The notes under the pieces: generated by a model
The model's database searches: none
Told to the model about the DNA's origin: nothing
The model's input: only the letters and a program-made list of their open reading frames with translations
In this document: positions 1 to 5,689 of the stretch, one piece after another
Layout: each line of letters opens with the position of its first letter
Numbering within the stretch: position 1 is the stretch's first letter
Position numbers and translations under genes: made by a program
Origin: Azoarcus sp.
Lineage (GTDB): Bacteria > Pseudomonadota > Gammaproteobacteria > Burkholderiales > Rhodocyclaceae
Direction of reading: 5' to 3'
NCBI GenBank assembly: GCA_031282905.1
Contig: JAITCV010000212.1
Coordinates: forward strand, 1-8,086
DNA: 8,086 nt

Positions 1-1
1 C

Positions 2-196
2 TGGGCCATCGGGCAAATCCTGCATTGGGAAAATACCTGGGAACCGGAAAATCTCGTGCGCCTGCACGGCACCCGTGACCACATCCTGCCCTCGCGCCAC
101 GCCGATTTTGAGATCGCCGACGGCGGACATTTCATGGTGGTCAACCGGGCGGCGGAAATTTCAGGGATGTTACGCGAGAAAATCCTGCCGCAATAA
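2..196 (+). CDS. alpha/beta hydrolase, C-terminal 64 residues (5' end outside window)
   Basis: This is the 3' end of a gene cut by the window edge. It reads in frame from base 2 to a TAA stop and gives 64 residues. The pattern is that of an alpha/beta hydrolase C-terminus. LHGTRDHILP (residues 21-30) carries the expected acid of the catalytic triad at D26. GGHFMVVNRAAEIS (41-54) carries the expected catalytic histidine at H43, and the final amphipathic segment closes the fold. The nucleophile serine would lie upstream and cannot be seen, so neither activity nor substrate can be judged. The gene runs toward the ACP-like membrane protein on the opposite strand. A thioesterase-like job on carrier-bound acyl groups is possible, but that is only a guess from the neighbour. 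Confidence 0.75.
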   Translation, partial: WAIGQILHWENTWEPENLVRLHGTRDHILPSRHADFEIADGGHFMVVNRAAEISGMLREKILPQ

Positions 197-198
197 GC

Positions 199-288
199 AT
201 GAACGCCGCCCTGCGTGAAACGATGCGCGGCCAGCAAATTGCCGATACCTTGCGGCAGGTGATCCGGGAAGAATTGCATACGGCATGA
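199..288 (+). CDS. possible 29-residue small ORF directly after the hydrolase
   Basis: An ATG lies two bases after the hydrolase stop and opens a 29-residue frame ending in TGA. The product starts MNAALRETMRGQQIADTL and is amphipathic and charged. Its codons look like those of neighbouring genes, with mostly G or C in third position. There is no separate Shine-Dalgarno, so it would depend on re-initiation after the hydrolase. The part IADTLRQVIREEL reads a little like the first helix of an acyl carrier protein, so a remnant of such a gene is conceivable. The frame is too short to identify and may be chance. Confidence 0.2.
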   Translation: MNAALRETMRGQQIADTLRQVIREELHTA

Positions 289-378
289 GCCCCCCCAAAA
301 AAAAGGATGTGCCGCTGTCCGGGGTATTGATCGACATATTCCGGCGTAATCCCATATGCGCCTTCCCTCTGTTCGCAC

Positions 379-1071
379 TCAATCCATGTTGAGATCCTTG
401 ACGAAATGTGCACGCTCGCTGATTTCCCCCATGGGAATGCCGGTGATGCCGCTGGTTTCCAAAATGATTCTTTCGAGGATAGTTTCACGCGTCCACACGG
501 AGGTTGGAATTTCGACAAAAGGCAGGAGCGACGCGACGTCTCCAAGTGGCTGTGGAAGCTGCGTTTTTTTATGATCAGTCAGCCGGTACGTCAAAAAGAG
601 GAACAGAAAATAAAGAACGAGCCATGTGAGGAAAAAGTGCATGGCCTCCGATGACTTCACACTCAGATAAAGTATGAGCGCAAGCACGAACGACCCACAG
701 ATATTGATGGTTGTGATCATCGTCTGAAGGGTGGAGGGAAGTTCCAAATGGGGTAGATGCCTGGAGACATTTGGCGCGGCATTCAGTCGCGCCCAGAAAT
801 CCCGTAACGCGTTTTTCCCTTGCAATAACGCAACCAGCGGTACTGAAAGGCGGATTTTCTTGCGCGGCACTGAAGCATCCATCAGCAAGGCGCGCAAGCG
901 ATGAAATCGCGCCTGCGAACGACAAAACGCGTTCTTGCCCGTCTTGACGTGCGCTGCCACCCAATCCGCCAGATCACCTGGCGTCTGCATCTTGTAGGCG
1001 TCCGCATCGGGAATTTCAACGCCGAAAGATTTTTCCACCTCCAAAATGAGTTCCACCACATCGAGTCCCAT
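379..1071 (-). CDS. membrane-anchored ACP-like protein with permuted halves and no phosphopantetheine serine
   Basis: 230 residues from the chosen ATG at 1071, preceded by GGAG five bases upstream. A longer frame reaches 1158, but its extra 29 residues have no SD and no ACP character. Residues 1-45 (MGLDVVELILEVEKSFG onward) match helices II-III of acyl carrier proteins, starting exactly at the DSL motif, with glycine (G2) where the phosphopantetheine serine should be. Residues 50-115 are basic and contain an RKKIRLSVPL-type motif and a tryptophan (W93). Two hydrophobic helices follow (about 119-138 and 145-163). Residues 191-230 match ACP helix I and its loop, ending in HFVKDLNMD just before the point where the N-terminus starts. 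A two-helix hairpin leaves both ends on the same membrane face, so the pieces could form one ACP fold. Function is unknown; holo-ACP activity is unlikely without the serine. A truncated double-ACP protein is the alternative reading. Confidence 0.75.
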   Translation of the reverse strand: MGLDVVELILEVEKSFGVEIPDADAYKMQTPGDLADWVAAHVKTGKNAFCRSQARFHRLRALLMDASVPRKKIRLSVPLVALLQGKNALRDFWARLNAAPNVSRHLPHLELPSTLQTMITTINICGSFVLALILYLSVKSSEAMHFFLTWLVLYFLFLFLTYRLTDHKKTQLPQPLGDVASLLPFVEIPTSVWTRETILERIILETSGITGIPMGEISERAHFVKDLNMD

Positions 1072-1101
1072 GATATCTCCATGATGAAAAATCCAGACTG
1101 C

Positions 1102-1130
1102 AAGATAAGCAGATGTTCCGTATTTTACAA
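1102..1130 (-). promoter_or_regulatory. candidate sigma-70 promoter for the ACP-like gene
   Basis: Read on the minus strand, TTGTAA (-35, four of six consensus bases) is followed after 17 bases by TATCTT (-10, four of six). Transcription would start about 24 bases before the ATG at 1071, and the GGAG ribosome site at 1077-1080 would fall inside the leader. Spacing is ideal but the hexamers are only moderate. Confidence 0.35.
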
Positions 1131-1134
1131 GAAT

Positions 1135-1149
1135 GCCATTGGTGATGGC
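1135..1149 (-). terminator. weak hairpin after mobA, possible terminator
   Basis: GCCAT and ATGGC form a 5-bp stem around a 5-base loop, 22 bases after the mobA stop on the minus strand, followed by ATTCTTGT rather than a clean T-run. It may separate mobBA from the ACP-like gene, but the stem is short and chance is possible. Confidence 0.25.
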
Positions 1150-1170
1150 CTCGTTCAATCAGTATTTCCT

Positions 1171-1758
1171 TCAGGACACGCCATGCTCCTGTGAATGTCC
1201 AGCCAGGAAACGCCGCGCCGCCGCCACATCTTCGGGCGTGTCGAGATCGATGAAATCGGGAAGCTCTTCAATGGTGTGCAAGACATCCAGTCCCGCCAGC
1301 CCTGCATACAGACCGCAGTTTGCCTCCTGTGCCAACGCGGATTCGAGCGCGGGCAGCACGGTCACGGCATAGAACGCCGCCAGGGGCTGAGGATGCCCGT
1401 CGACGACGGGAATGACGGCCTGATGTTCGCCGCGCATCGCAGCCAGGCGTGTGATGGTTTCCGGCTTCAGGTACGGCATATCCACAGCCACGACGAATAC
1501 CCAGGATGTTCCGGCCCGACGCAACCCGGCGCACACCCCACCGAGCGGCCCAAGTCCGGGTTGGGCGTCGCAAACCTGCGCGATCTGCACCTCGCGAGGC
1601 TGGCGGACGCTGAGCAACACCGTCGGAAAAAGCGCCTGCGTCAGATCGATCATGCGTTGCAACAAGCTTTGTCCGCCGATCCGCAGCGCAGCTTTGTCGC
1701 TCCCCATCCTGCGAGAAGCGCCGCCCGCGAGAATCAGCGCCGTGCAATCGTCGATCAT
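1171..1758 (-). CDS. mobA: molybdenum cofactor guanylyltransferase MobA
   Basis: 195 residues, normal length for MobA. The enzyme joins GMP from GTP to molybdopterin-bound molybdenum in the cytoplasm, giving the guanine dinucleotide cofactor used by DMSO-reductase-family enzymes such as nitrate reductases and formate dehydrogenases. The N-terminus carries the nucleotidyltransferase signature LAGGASRRMGSDK (residues 10-22). GPLGG lies at 70-74, VDMP (metal-binding D93) at 92-95, a GHPQPLAAFY motif in the second half, and a LDTPEDV motif near the C-terminus. The ATG at 1758 overlaps the mobB stop in an ATGA arrangement, which implies translational coupling and explains the poor Shine-Dalgarno. 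An in-frame extension to 1851 lies inside mobB and has no MobA character. No other cofactor-synthesis gene is seen in the window. Confidence 0.93.
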   Translation of the reverse strand: MIDDCTALILAGGASRRMGSDKAALRIGGQSLLQRMIDLTQALFPTVLLSVRQPREVQIAQVCDAQPGLGPLGGVCAGLRRAGTSWVFVVAVDMPYLKPETITRLAAMRGEHQAVIPVVDGHPQPLAAFYAVTVLPALESALAQEANCGLYAGLAGLDVLHTIEELPDFIDLDTPEDVAAARRFLAGHSQEHGVS

Positions 1759-2270
1759 CGTCTGGCGGCAGAAAAACGCAGCAAAAAATCGGCCAGCGCG
1801 CGAATATCGTCGAGCGCGAAATGCGGTAATTCCGGATAAACCTCGGGGCAATCGGTCACGATGGCAATCAATCCATCAGCAATCGCGCATCGCGGCGGCA
1901 AGCCCCGTTCGCGGCGCAAGACCTCGATCTTGGGGCCGGAGGCAAGCGAAAAGCCCTCGCCCAGGACGATGTCGGCCCCGCCGAGAAAGCGTTCGGCCAG
2001 TCGCACCGGCTCGTCCTGTCCATCGCGCGCTTCAGTGATATCGGCCACCAATTGCAATGCATCCGACGTGACGAGCATGCTCGCGGCTGCGCCCGCTTGT
2101 TTATAGCGCCAACTGTCCTTGCCCTCGGTATCGAGCGGGGTGCGGTGGTGCGCGTGTTTGATCGTGGCAATGCGCAACCCCCGGCCAACCAGTTCCGGAA
2201 TCAGGCGCTCGACAAGGGTGGTCTTGCCGGAATTGGAATGACCAACGAAGATAAAAACGGGCGGTGTCAT
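1755..2270 (-). CDS. mobB: molybdopterin-guanine dinucleotide biosynthesis adaptor MobB (GTP-binding)
   Basis: 171 residues from the ATG at 2270. MobB is a P-loop GTP-binding protein thought to assist MobA, although it is dispensable in E. coli. The Walker A motif GHSNSGKTT starts at residue 10, the conserved IKHAHH segment follows at 37-42, then GKDSWRYKQAGA, and a VLGEGFS motif in the second half. The stop codon overlaps the mobA start by four bases. The start is not certain. The ATG at 2270 fits the family best, where the P-loop comes about ten residues in, but it has no Shine-Dalgarno. An in-frame TTG at 2309 would add 13 residues and lies 4 bases after the stop of the small ORF at 2314-2421, so coupling from that ORF is possible. 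Confidence 0.92.
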   Translation of the reverse strand: MTPPVFIFVGHSNSGKTTLVERLIPELVGRGLRIATIKHAHHRTPLDTEGKDSWRYKQAGAAASMLVTSDALQLVADITEARDGQDEPVRLAERFLGGADIVLGEGFSLASGPKIEVLRRERGLPPRCAIADGLIAIVTDCPEVYPELPHFALDDIRALADFLLRFSAARR

Positions 2271-2567
2271 GGCTTGGTCGATGGTGTCGACGATATTTCC
2301 CTGCGTCAAAATATCAGAACACGGGGGCCGCGTACATTGTCATATGGCGCGATTGAGTACGTTTGGATACGGTTGAACCGTGCATCTTCCTCACCTCTTC
2401 GTGCACGACTGTCCGTTTCATCATGCCCTCCTTGTGAGGATTCCATGACGATCGGCGATTTCATCCACCACAGAAGCGGCTCCCTATCCGGCGCATCTCA
2501 TCAAGCTGCAACGGAGTTCATCAATTGCCTGGCGCTGTACGGCGATGAGATTCGTCTGCAGGCGGCG
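2271..2567. other. spacer between mobB and the DUF4124 gene
   Basis: This nearly 300-base spacer holds the small ORF at 2314-2421 and little else that can be named. An 8-bp inverted repeat (ATCTCATC at 2495-2502, GATGAGAT at 2544-2551, 41 bases between) lies in the half nearer the DUF4124 gene. No T-run follows it, so it is not a standard intrinsic terminator. I see no convincing promoter for mobBA here. Confidence 0.5.
2314..2421 (-). CDS. small ORF of 35 residues with strong ribosome binding site, upstream of mobB
   Basis: An AAGGAGG sequence at 2427-2433 stands five bases before the ATG at 2421; another ATG at 2424 sits directly in front, two bases from the SD. This is the best Shine-Dalgarno in the window. 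The frame begins MKRTVVHEEVRKMHG and ends at a TGA 43 bases before the mobB ATG, or 4 bases before the alternative mobB TTG. The product is short, basic and without a membrane segment. I do not recognise it with confidence. The first residues vaguely recall the N-terminus of some ISNCY-type transposases, so it could be the stump of a lost insertion sequence. A leader peptide for mobBA is the other option. An overlapping frame in a different phase (about 52 residues, ATG near 2463, no SD) is not favoured. Confidence 0.4.
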   Translation of the reverse strand: MKRTVVHEEVRKMHGSTVSKRTQSRHMTMYAAPVF

Positions 2568-3038
2568 CTATTTGCCCGCCTCCAGCATCTGAATCCGTTG
2601 CTCATGCGCGAGCAGCCCGCGATGGCATTCCTCGGTAACGCTGTTTATCTGGGAGGTCACGCCCCGGTGGTACACCGCCCCGGCCAGGTTGTTGTTCGCG
2701 CGGTCGCGGTCGCGGTTGAGATCGGCCAGGCGGCGGTCACACTGTCGTTTGAGTTCATCGCGCTCGCTCTGCGCGCGGGTGATTTCCCGGTTGGTTTCGC
2801 GCGCCCGATCCTCGCGCGCGGCCTCGGTTTTTATTGAATCGGTCTGTTGCCGAATCCGCGCCGCCGCCGCCGCGTCATAAGCCCCGGCAGCCGGGCGCAC
2901 GTCGAGCGGCGCGGCATCCTTGTGGCATGGCCGGTCGACAAAAACCGTTTTGCCGTTCTCCACGCATTTATAGACCTGCGCGGCAGCGGGTGAGATGGCG
3001 GCGAGCGCCAACAGGATGGCGAGAAATTTGTGCATCAT
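2568..3038 (-). CDS. DUF4124-domain exported protein with coiled-coil-like tail
   Basis: 156 residues from the ATG at 3038, chosen because AAGGAG stands six bases upstream; a frame opening at 3059 lacks such a site. Residues 1-20 form a signal peptide: MMHKF, a leucine/alanine-rich core, then a cleavage-type AAA before QVYKC. The mature N-terminus has the DUF4124 pattern, QVYKCVENGKTVFVDRPC, with two cysteines likely to pair in the periplasm. From about residue 60 to 140 the protein is rich in K, R, E, D and A with long helical character, probably a coiled coil, and it holds two more cysteines. DUF4124 proteins are common in beta- and gammaproteobacteria and their role is largely unknown. The gene begins 21 bases after the stop of the XRE-like regulator and is probably co-transcribed with it. 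Confidence 0.8.
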   Translation of the reverse strand: MMHKFLAILLALAAISPAAAQVYKCVENGKTVFVDRPCHKDAAPLDVRPAAGAYDAAAAARIRQQTDSIKTEAAREDRARETNREITRAQSERDELKRQCDRRLADLNRDRDRANNNLAGAVYHRGVTSQINSVTEECHRGLLAHEQRIQMLEAGK

Positions 3039-3059
3039 TTTTGACTCCTTTGAATACAT

Positions 3060-3449
3060 TTACTTCCTTGCCTTGCGCCCCGCGACATAGCGGTAGGTCT
3101 GTTCGAGTTGCGCATTATCGAATTCTGACAGGTTGTTTGCTCGGAAGTACCTGGCAATATAACGATCAACGATGCCCGGATCATCCTTGCTGTTGATTTT
3201 GATATAAGCATATTTGCGCTTGCGCCAGGCATCGCCATCCTTGACCCCTGTCAGCACATCAATGCCGCAGCTTGCCGCGATGATGGCGACAAATTCTGCA
3301 AGCATACCCACTTGCCCATTTTCGTAGCGGCGCAGGCTTTCAGTACTGATGTCGGCCCGGCGGCATATTTCCGCCCGGCTCGATCCCGATCGGACAACTA
3401 TCGGACTATAAAAGTGGACAGATACAAAGCTCGCTACACAAAGTGGCAT
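3060..3449 (-). CDS. small XRE-like helix-turn-helix regulator
   Basis: 129 residues from the ATG at 3449, the only ATG available upstream of the DNA-binding region; no Shine-Dalgarno is seen. Residues 24-44 (SSRAEICRRADISTESLRRYENG and around) fit the helix-turn-helix of the XRE/Cro family, and the following LAEFVAIIAASCGIDVL fits its last helices. What precedes it (SFVSVHFYSPIVVRSG) is a poor first helix, so the N-terminus may be degenerate or the start misjudged. The C-terminal 70 residues are charged, end in YVAGRKARK and match nothing I recognise. The gene is divergent from rpsU and its start lies only eight bases from the rpsU -35 box. It could repress itself, and occupancy there could touch rpsU. 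A MerR-like reading of the helix-turn-helix was considered but fits less well. Confidence 0.6.
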   Translation of the reverse strand: MPLCVASFVSVHFYSPIVVRSGSSRAEICRRADISTESLRRYENGQVGMLAEFVAIIAASCGIDVLTGVKDGDAWRKRKYAYIKINSKDDPGIVDRYIARYFRANNLSEFDNAQLEQTYRYVAGRKARK

Positions 3450-3456
3450 GAAGGGC

Positions 3457-3485
3457 TTGTCCGTGCGATATTTTTTGAATACAAT
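3457..3485 (+). promoter_or_regulatory. sigma-70 promoter for rpsU (macromolecular-synthesis operon)
   Basis: TTGTCC (3457-3462, four of six) and TACAAT (3480-3485, five of six) are 17 bases apart. Transcription would start near 3492, leaving a leader of about 30 bases before the rpsU ATG. No LexA-type box is visible, unlike the E. coli operon. Confidence 0.65.
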
Positions 3486-3504
3486 GCTCGGCTTTCTCTC
3501 TCAA
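3476..3504 (-). promoter_or_regulatory. candidate divergent promoter for the XRE-like gene
   Basis: On the minus strand TTGAGA (five of six) and TATTCA (three of six) are 17 bases apart. The -10 overlaps the rpsU -10 on the other strand, so the two promoters would compete. The weak -10 keeps confidence low. Confidence 0.25.
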
Positions 3505-3523
3505 ACACTCAAGGAAGCAGGCA

Positions 3524-3736
3524 ATGCCGGGTATTCGCCTCAAGGAAAACGAGCCGTTCGAAGTCGCCATCCGCCGTTTCAAGCGCACCATCGAAAAAAC
3601 GGGCGTACTCACCGAACTTCGCGCGCGCGAGTTCTACGAAAAACCTACCGCTGAACGCAAACGCAAACTGGCGGCCGCGGTCAAGCGCAACCACAAACGT
3701 CTGCGCAGCCAAACCCTGCCAGCCAAGCTGTACTGA
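3524..3736 (+). CDS. rpsU: 30S ribosomal protein bS21
   Basis: 70 residues, the standard length. bS21 sits on the 30S platform near the anti-Shine-Dalgarno end of 16S rRNA and is needed for initiation on natural mRNAs. The sequence is highly typical: MPGIRLKENEPFEVAIRRF at the start, a REFYEKPTAERKRK core and a very basic C-terminus (KRNHKRLRSQ) ending LPAKLY. AAGGA at 3511-3515 provides the ribosome site eight bases before the ATG. It is the first gene of the rpsU-dnaG-rpoD operon, and 90 bases separate it from dnaG. In many betaproteobacteria a yqeY (GatB/YqeY-domain) gene lies in this position; none is present here. Confidence 0.97.
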   Translation: MPGIRLKENEPFEVAIRRFKRTIEKTGVLTELRAREFYEKPTAERKRKLAAAVKRNHKRLRSQTLPAKLY

Positions 3737-3752
3737 GTTCCACATACCCCGT

Positions 3753-3772
3753 GTGATGACATCCGTCATCAC
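3753..3772 (+). terminator. hairpin between rpsU and dnaG, probable attenuator or mRNA processing site
   Basis: GTGATGAC and GTCATCAC form a perfect 8-bp stem with the loop ATCC, 16 bases after the rpsU stop. It is followed by the pyrimidine stretch TTCTCCC but not by a T-run, so it would be leaky at best. E. coli has a partial terminator in the same place that keeps dnaG expression far below rpsU. The same role is inferred here; protection of the rpsU 3' end is another option. Confidence 0.55.
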
Positions 3773-3826
3773 TTCTCCCGCGCCGGACAGAAGTCGATCT
3801 TCGCCCGCGCGGTGTTCTTGCGTCCG

Positions 3827-5641
3827 ATGATTCCACAGTCCTTCATCCAGGATCTACTCGCCCGCGTCGACATCGTCGAGGTCATCGAACGCTACCTGCC
3901 GCTCAAGAAGAGCGGTGCCAACTACTTTGCCTGCTGCCCGTTCCACAGCGAAAAATCCGCCTCGTTTTCGGTCAGCCCCACCAAGCAGTTCTACTATTGC
4001 TTCGGCTGCGGCGCGCACGGCACGGCAATCAGCTTCCTGATGCAGTACAACGGTCTCGGCTATCCCGAGGCCATCGAAGAGCTTGCCCGTTCCATTGGCA
4101 TGGCCGTGCCCAGCGAAGGCCGGGCAAAATCCGCGCAGGCGGATGAGCGCCAGGCCCTTTTCGAACGAGTGGCGCGCGCGGCGGCTTTCTACCGCGAGGC
4201 GCTTGGGCAAGCGCCCGCGGCAATCGACTATCTGCGCGGCCGTGGTCTTTCGAGCGATATCGCCGCGCGTTTCGGCATGGGTTACGCCCCCAACGACTGG
4301 CAGCCGCTCACCCGCGTCTTTGCCGATTATCAGGACAAACGGCTGATCAGCGCCGGTCTGGTCAGTGACAAGGGCGATGGCAAACGCCACGATTTTTTCC
4401 GCAACCGCATCATGTTCCCGATCCACGATCGCCAAGGCCGCGTCATCGCCTTCGGCGGCCGGGTGCTCGACGACAGCAAGCCCAAATACCTGAATTCGCC
4501 GCAAACCCCGCTGTTCGAGAAAGGCCGTGAACTCTACGGTTTGTTCCTCGCCCAGAAAGCGATCCGCGACGCTGGCTTCGTCCTCGTGGTCGAGGGCTAC
4601 ATGGATGTCGTGGCGCTGGCCCAGTTCGGACTGGAAAACGCGGTCGCGCCGCTCGGCACCGCCACCACCGCTCATCATATCCAGACCCTGCTGCGCCAGA
4701 CCGGGCGCGTCGTCTTTTGTTTCGACGGTGACGAAGCCGGACGGCGCGCAGCATGGCGGGCGCTGGAAAATGCGCTCGAAGCGCTGCGCGACGACATTTC
4801 CCTCGCCTTCCTCTTCCTTCCCCCGGAACACGACCCCGATACCTTCGTGCGCAGCGAAGGCGTGGAAGCATTCCGCCATGCGGCGGCCAATGCCACCTCG
4901 CTGACGGATTTCCTGCTCGACACCCTCAAGACGCGCTGCAACCCGTCCAGCGCCGAAGGCCGCGCCCACCTGGTGCACGAAGCTCGTCCCCTGGTGACCC
5001 GCATCCCGGCCGCTGCCGAGGTCTTGCGCCTGCAACTCGTCAAGGCCATCGCCCAGGCCAGCCAACTAACCCAGGGCGAACTCGAACACGCCCTTGGGCT
5101 GCCGCTTTCGTCCCGTCCCGCCTCCACGCATCACGCTGGCGCATTCCCGCAGACTCGCTCCAGATACCCATCTCGCGGCGCCCCACGCCGTGCCCCGCCC
5201 TCGACGGCCACCATGCTGCTGCGGCTCGTGCTCCAGCATCCCAATCTGGCCGCGCGATTGCCGATCGGCCTGATACCCGATGACAGCGCCGAAGGCCGCG
5301 CCCTGATTGCCATCATCGATCTCGTCGATCTGGGCGAAGCCCCGGGCGGTCTCGGCGCCCTGACCGAACGCTTCCGCGACACGCCGCATGGCGAAATCCT
5401 GGCCCAGGTCGGCGCCAGCCTCATCGACACCGAATTCGACGCCGCCGTGGTCGAGCCCCTGTTCGAAGACACCCTGAAAAAACTCCAGGCCGACACTGTC
5501 GACCAAGAAATCGCCCGTCTCACCGAACAAGCGCGCAAGGTCCCGCTGTCGCCCGCCGAACAGCACATGCTCAGTGAGTTATTTCGTGAAAAACACGAAT
5601 TTCAGGACAAAACTAATTTGAAATCCCGCAGCAACATATAG
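3827..5641 (+). CDS. dnaG: DNA primase DnaG
   Basis: 604 residues (E. coli 581). DnaG makes the RNA primers for lagging-strand synthesis and is recruited to the fork by the DnaB helicase. Domains in order: a CHC2 zinc-binding domain with C37-H40-C58-C61 (ACCPFHSEK and CFGCGAHG); the polymerase core, whose Toprim metal site is E256 (VVEGYMDVVAL) with D300 and D302 (FCFDGDEAG); a DPDTF motif at 336-340; a linker near 428-455 rich in S, R, P and T; and a C-terminal helicase-binding domain from about 455. All key residues are present. The ATG at 3827 gives the usual start MIPQSFIQDLLARVDIVEVI; an upstream GTG at 3812 is possible. Neither has a Shine-Dalgarno, in line with the low expression expected of primase. 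The 3' end overlaps a promoter for rpoD. Confidence 0.97.
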   Translation: MIPQSFIQDLLARVDIVEVIERYLPLKKSGANYFACCPFHSEKSASFSVSPTKQFYYCFGCGAHGTAISFLMQYNGLGYPEAIEELARSIGMAVPSEGRAKSAQADERQALFERVARAAAFYREALGQAPAAIDYLRGRGLSSDIAARFGMGYAPNDWQPLTRVFADYQDKRLISAGLVSDKGDGKRHDFFRNRIMFPIHDRQGRVIAFGGRVLDDSKPKYLNSPQTPLFEKGRELYGLFLAQKAIRDAGFVLVVEGYMDVVALAQFGLENAVAPLGTATTAHHIQTLLRQTGRVVFCFDGDEAGRRAAWRALENALEALRDDISLAFLFLPPEHDPDTFVRSEGVEAFRHAAANATSLTDFLLDTLKTRCNPSSAEGRAHLVHEARPLVTRIPAAAEVLRLQLVKAIAQASQLTQGELEHALGLPLSSRPASTHHAGAFPQTRSRYPSRGAPRRAPPSTATMLLRLVLQHPNLAARLPIGLIPDDSAEGRALIAIIDLVDLGEAPGGLGALTERFRDTPHGEILAQVGASLIDTEFDAAVVEPLFEDTLKKLQADTVDQEIARLTEQARKVPLSPAEQHMLSELFREKHEFQDKTNLKSRSNI

Positions 5642-5647
5642 TATAAT
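5618..5647 (+). promoter_or_regulatory. strong internal promoter for rpoD, overlapping the dnaG stop
   Basis: TTGAAA (5618-5623, five of six) and a perfect TATAAT (5642-5647) are 18 bases apart. The dnaG stop codon (5639-5641) lies in the last bases of the spacer. Transcription would start near 5654, about 36 bases before the rpoD ATG. It would make sigma-70 independently of the rpsU promoter and the upstream hairpin, with the sigma factor acting on its own gene. Confidence 0.65.
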
Positions 5648-5689
5648 TTTCGGTTTGACACGTTTCACCGCCTTGTATCGAGGAGTGCC

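Noticed and set aside
170..378. Continuation of the ACP-like protein past its TGA in another frame
   Set aside because: The +1 frame (WIECEQREGAYGITPEYVDQ) has only a vague likeness to ACP helix II and lacks an SLDxVEL pattern. The clean complementarity of the two ends argues for the stop being real, though a frameshift is kept as the alternative.
1759..1851. N-terminal extension of MobA to an upstream start
   Set aside because: It lies within mobB, and the ATGA overlap with the LAGG motif at residue 10 gives the normal start.
2052..2837. Plus-strand frame, including an ATG at 2444 with an AGGA-like site
   Set aside because: It is antisense to mobB at one end and to the DUF4124 gene at the other, and the stretch between shows no family resemblance.
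3854..5065. 403-residue open frame on the minus strand
   Set aside because: It lies entirely antisense to dnaG, whose zinc and Toprim motifs are intact. The long frame is a by-product of GC-rich codon use and its translation resembles no protein I know.
5655..5660. Perfect TTGACA before rpoD
   Set aside because: No -10 element stands 16-18 bases downstream, and it overlaps the leader made by the better TTGAAA/TATAAT promoter.
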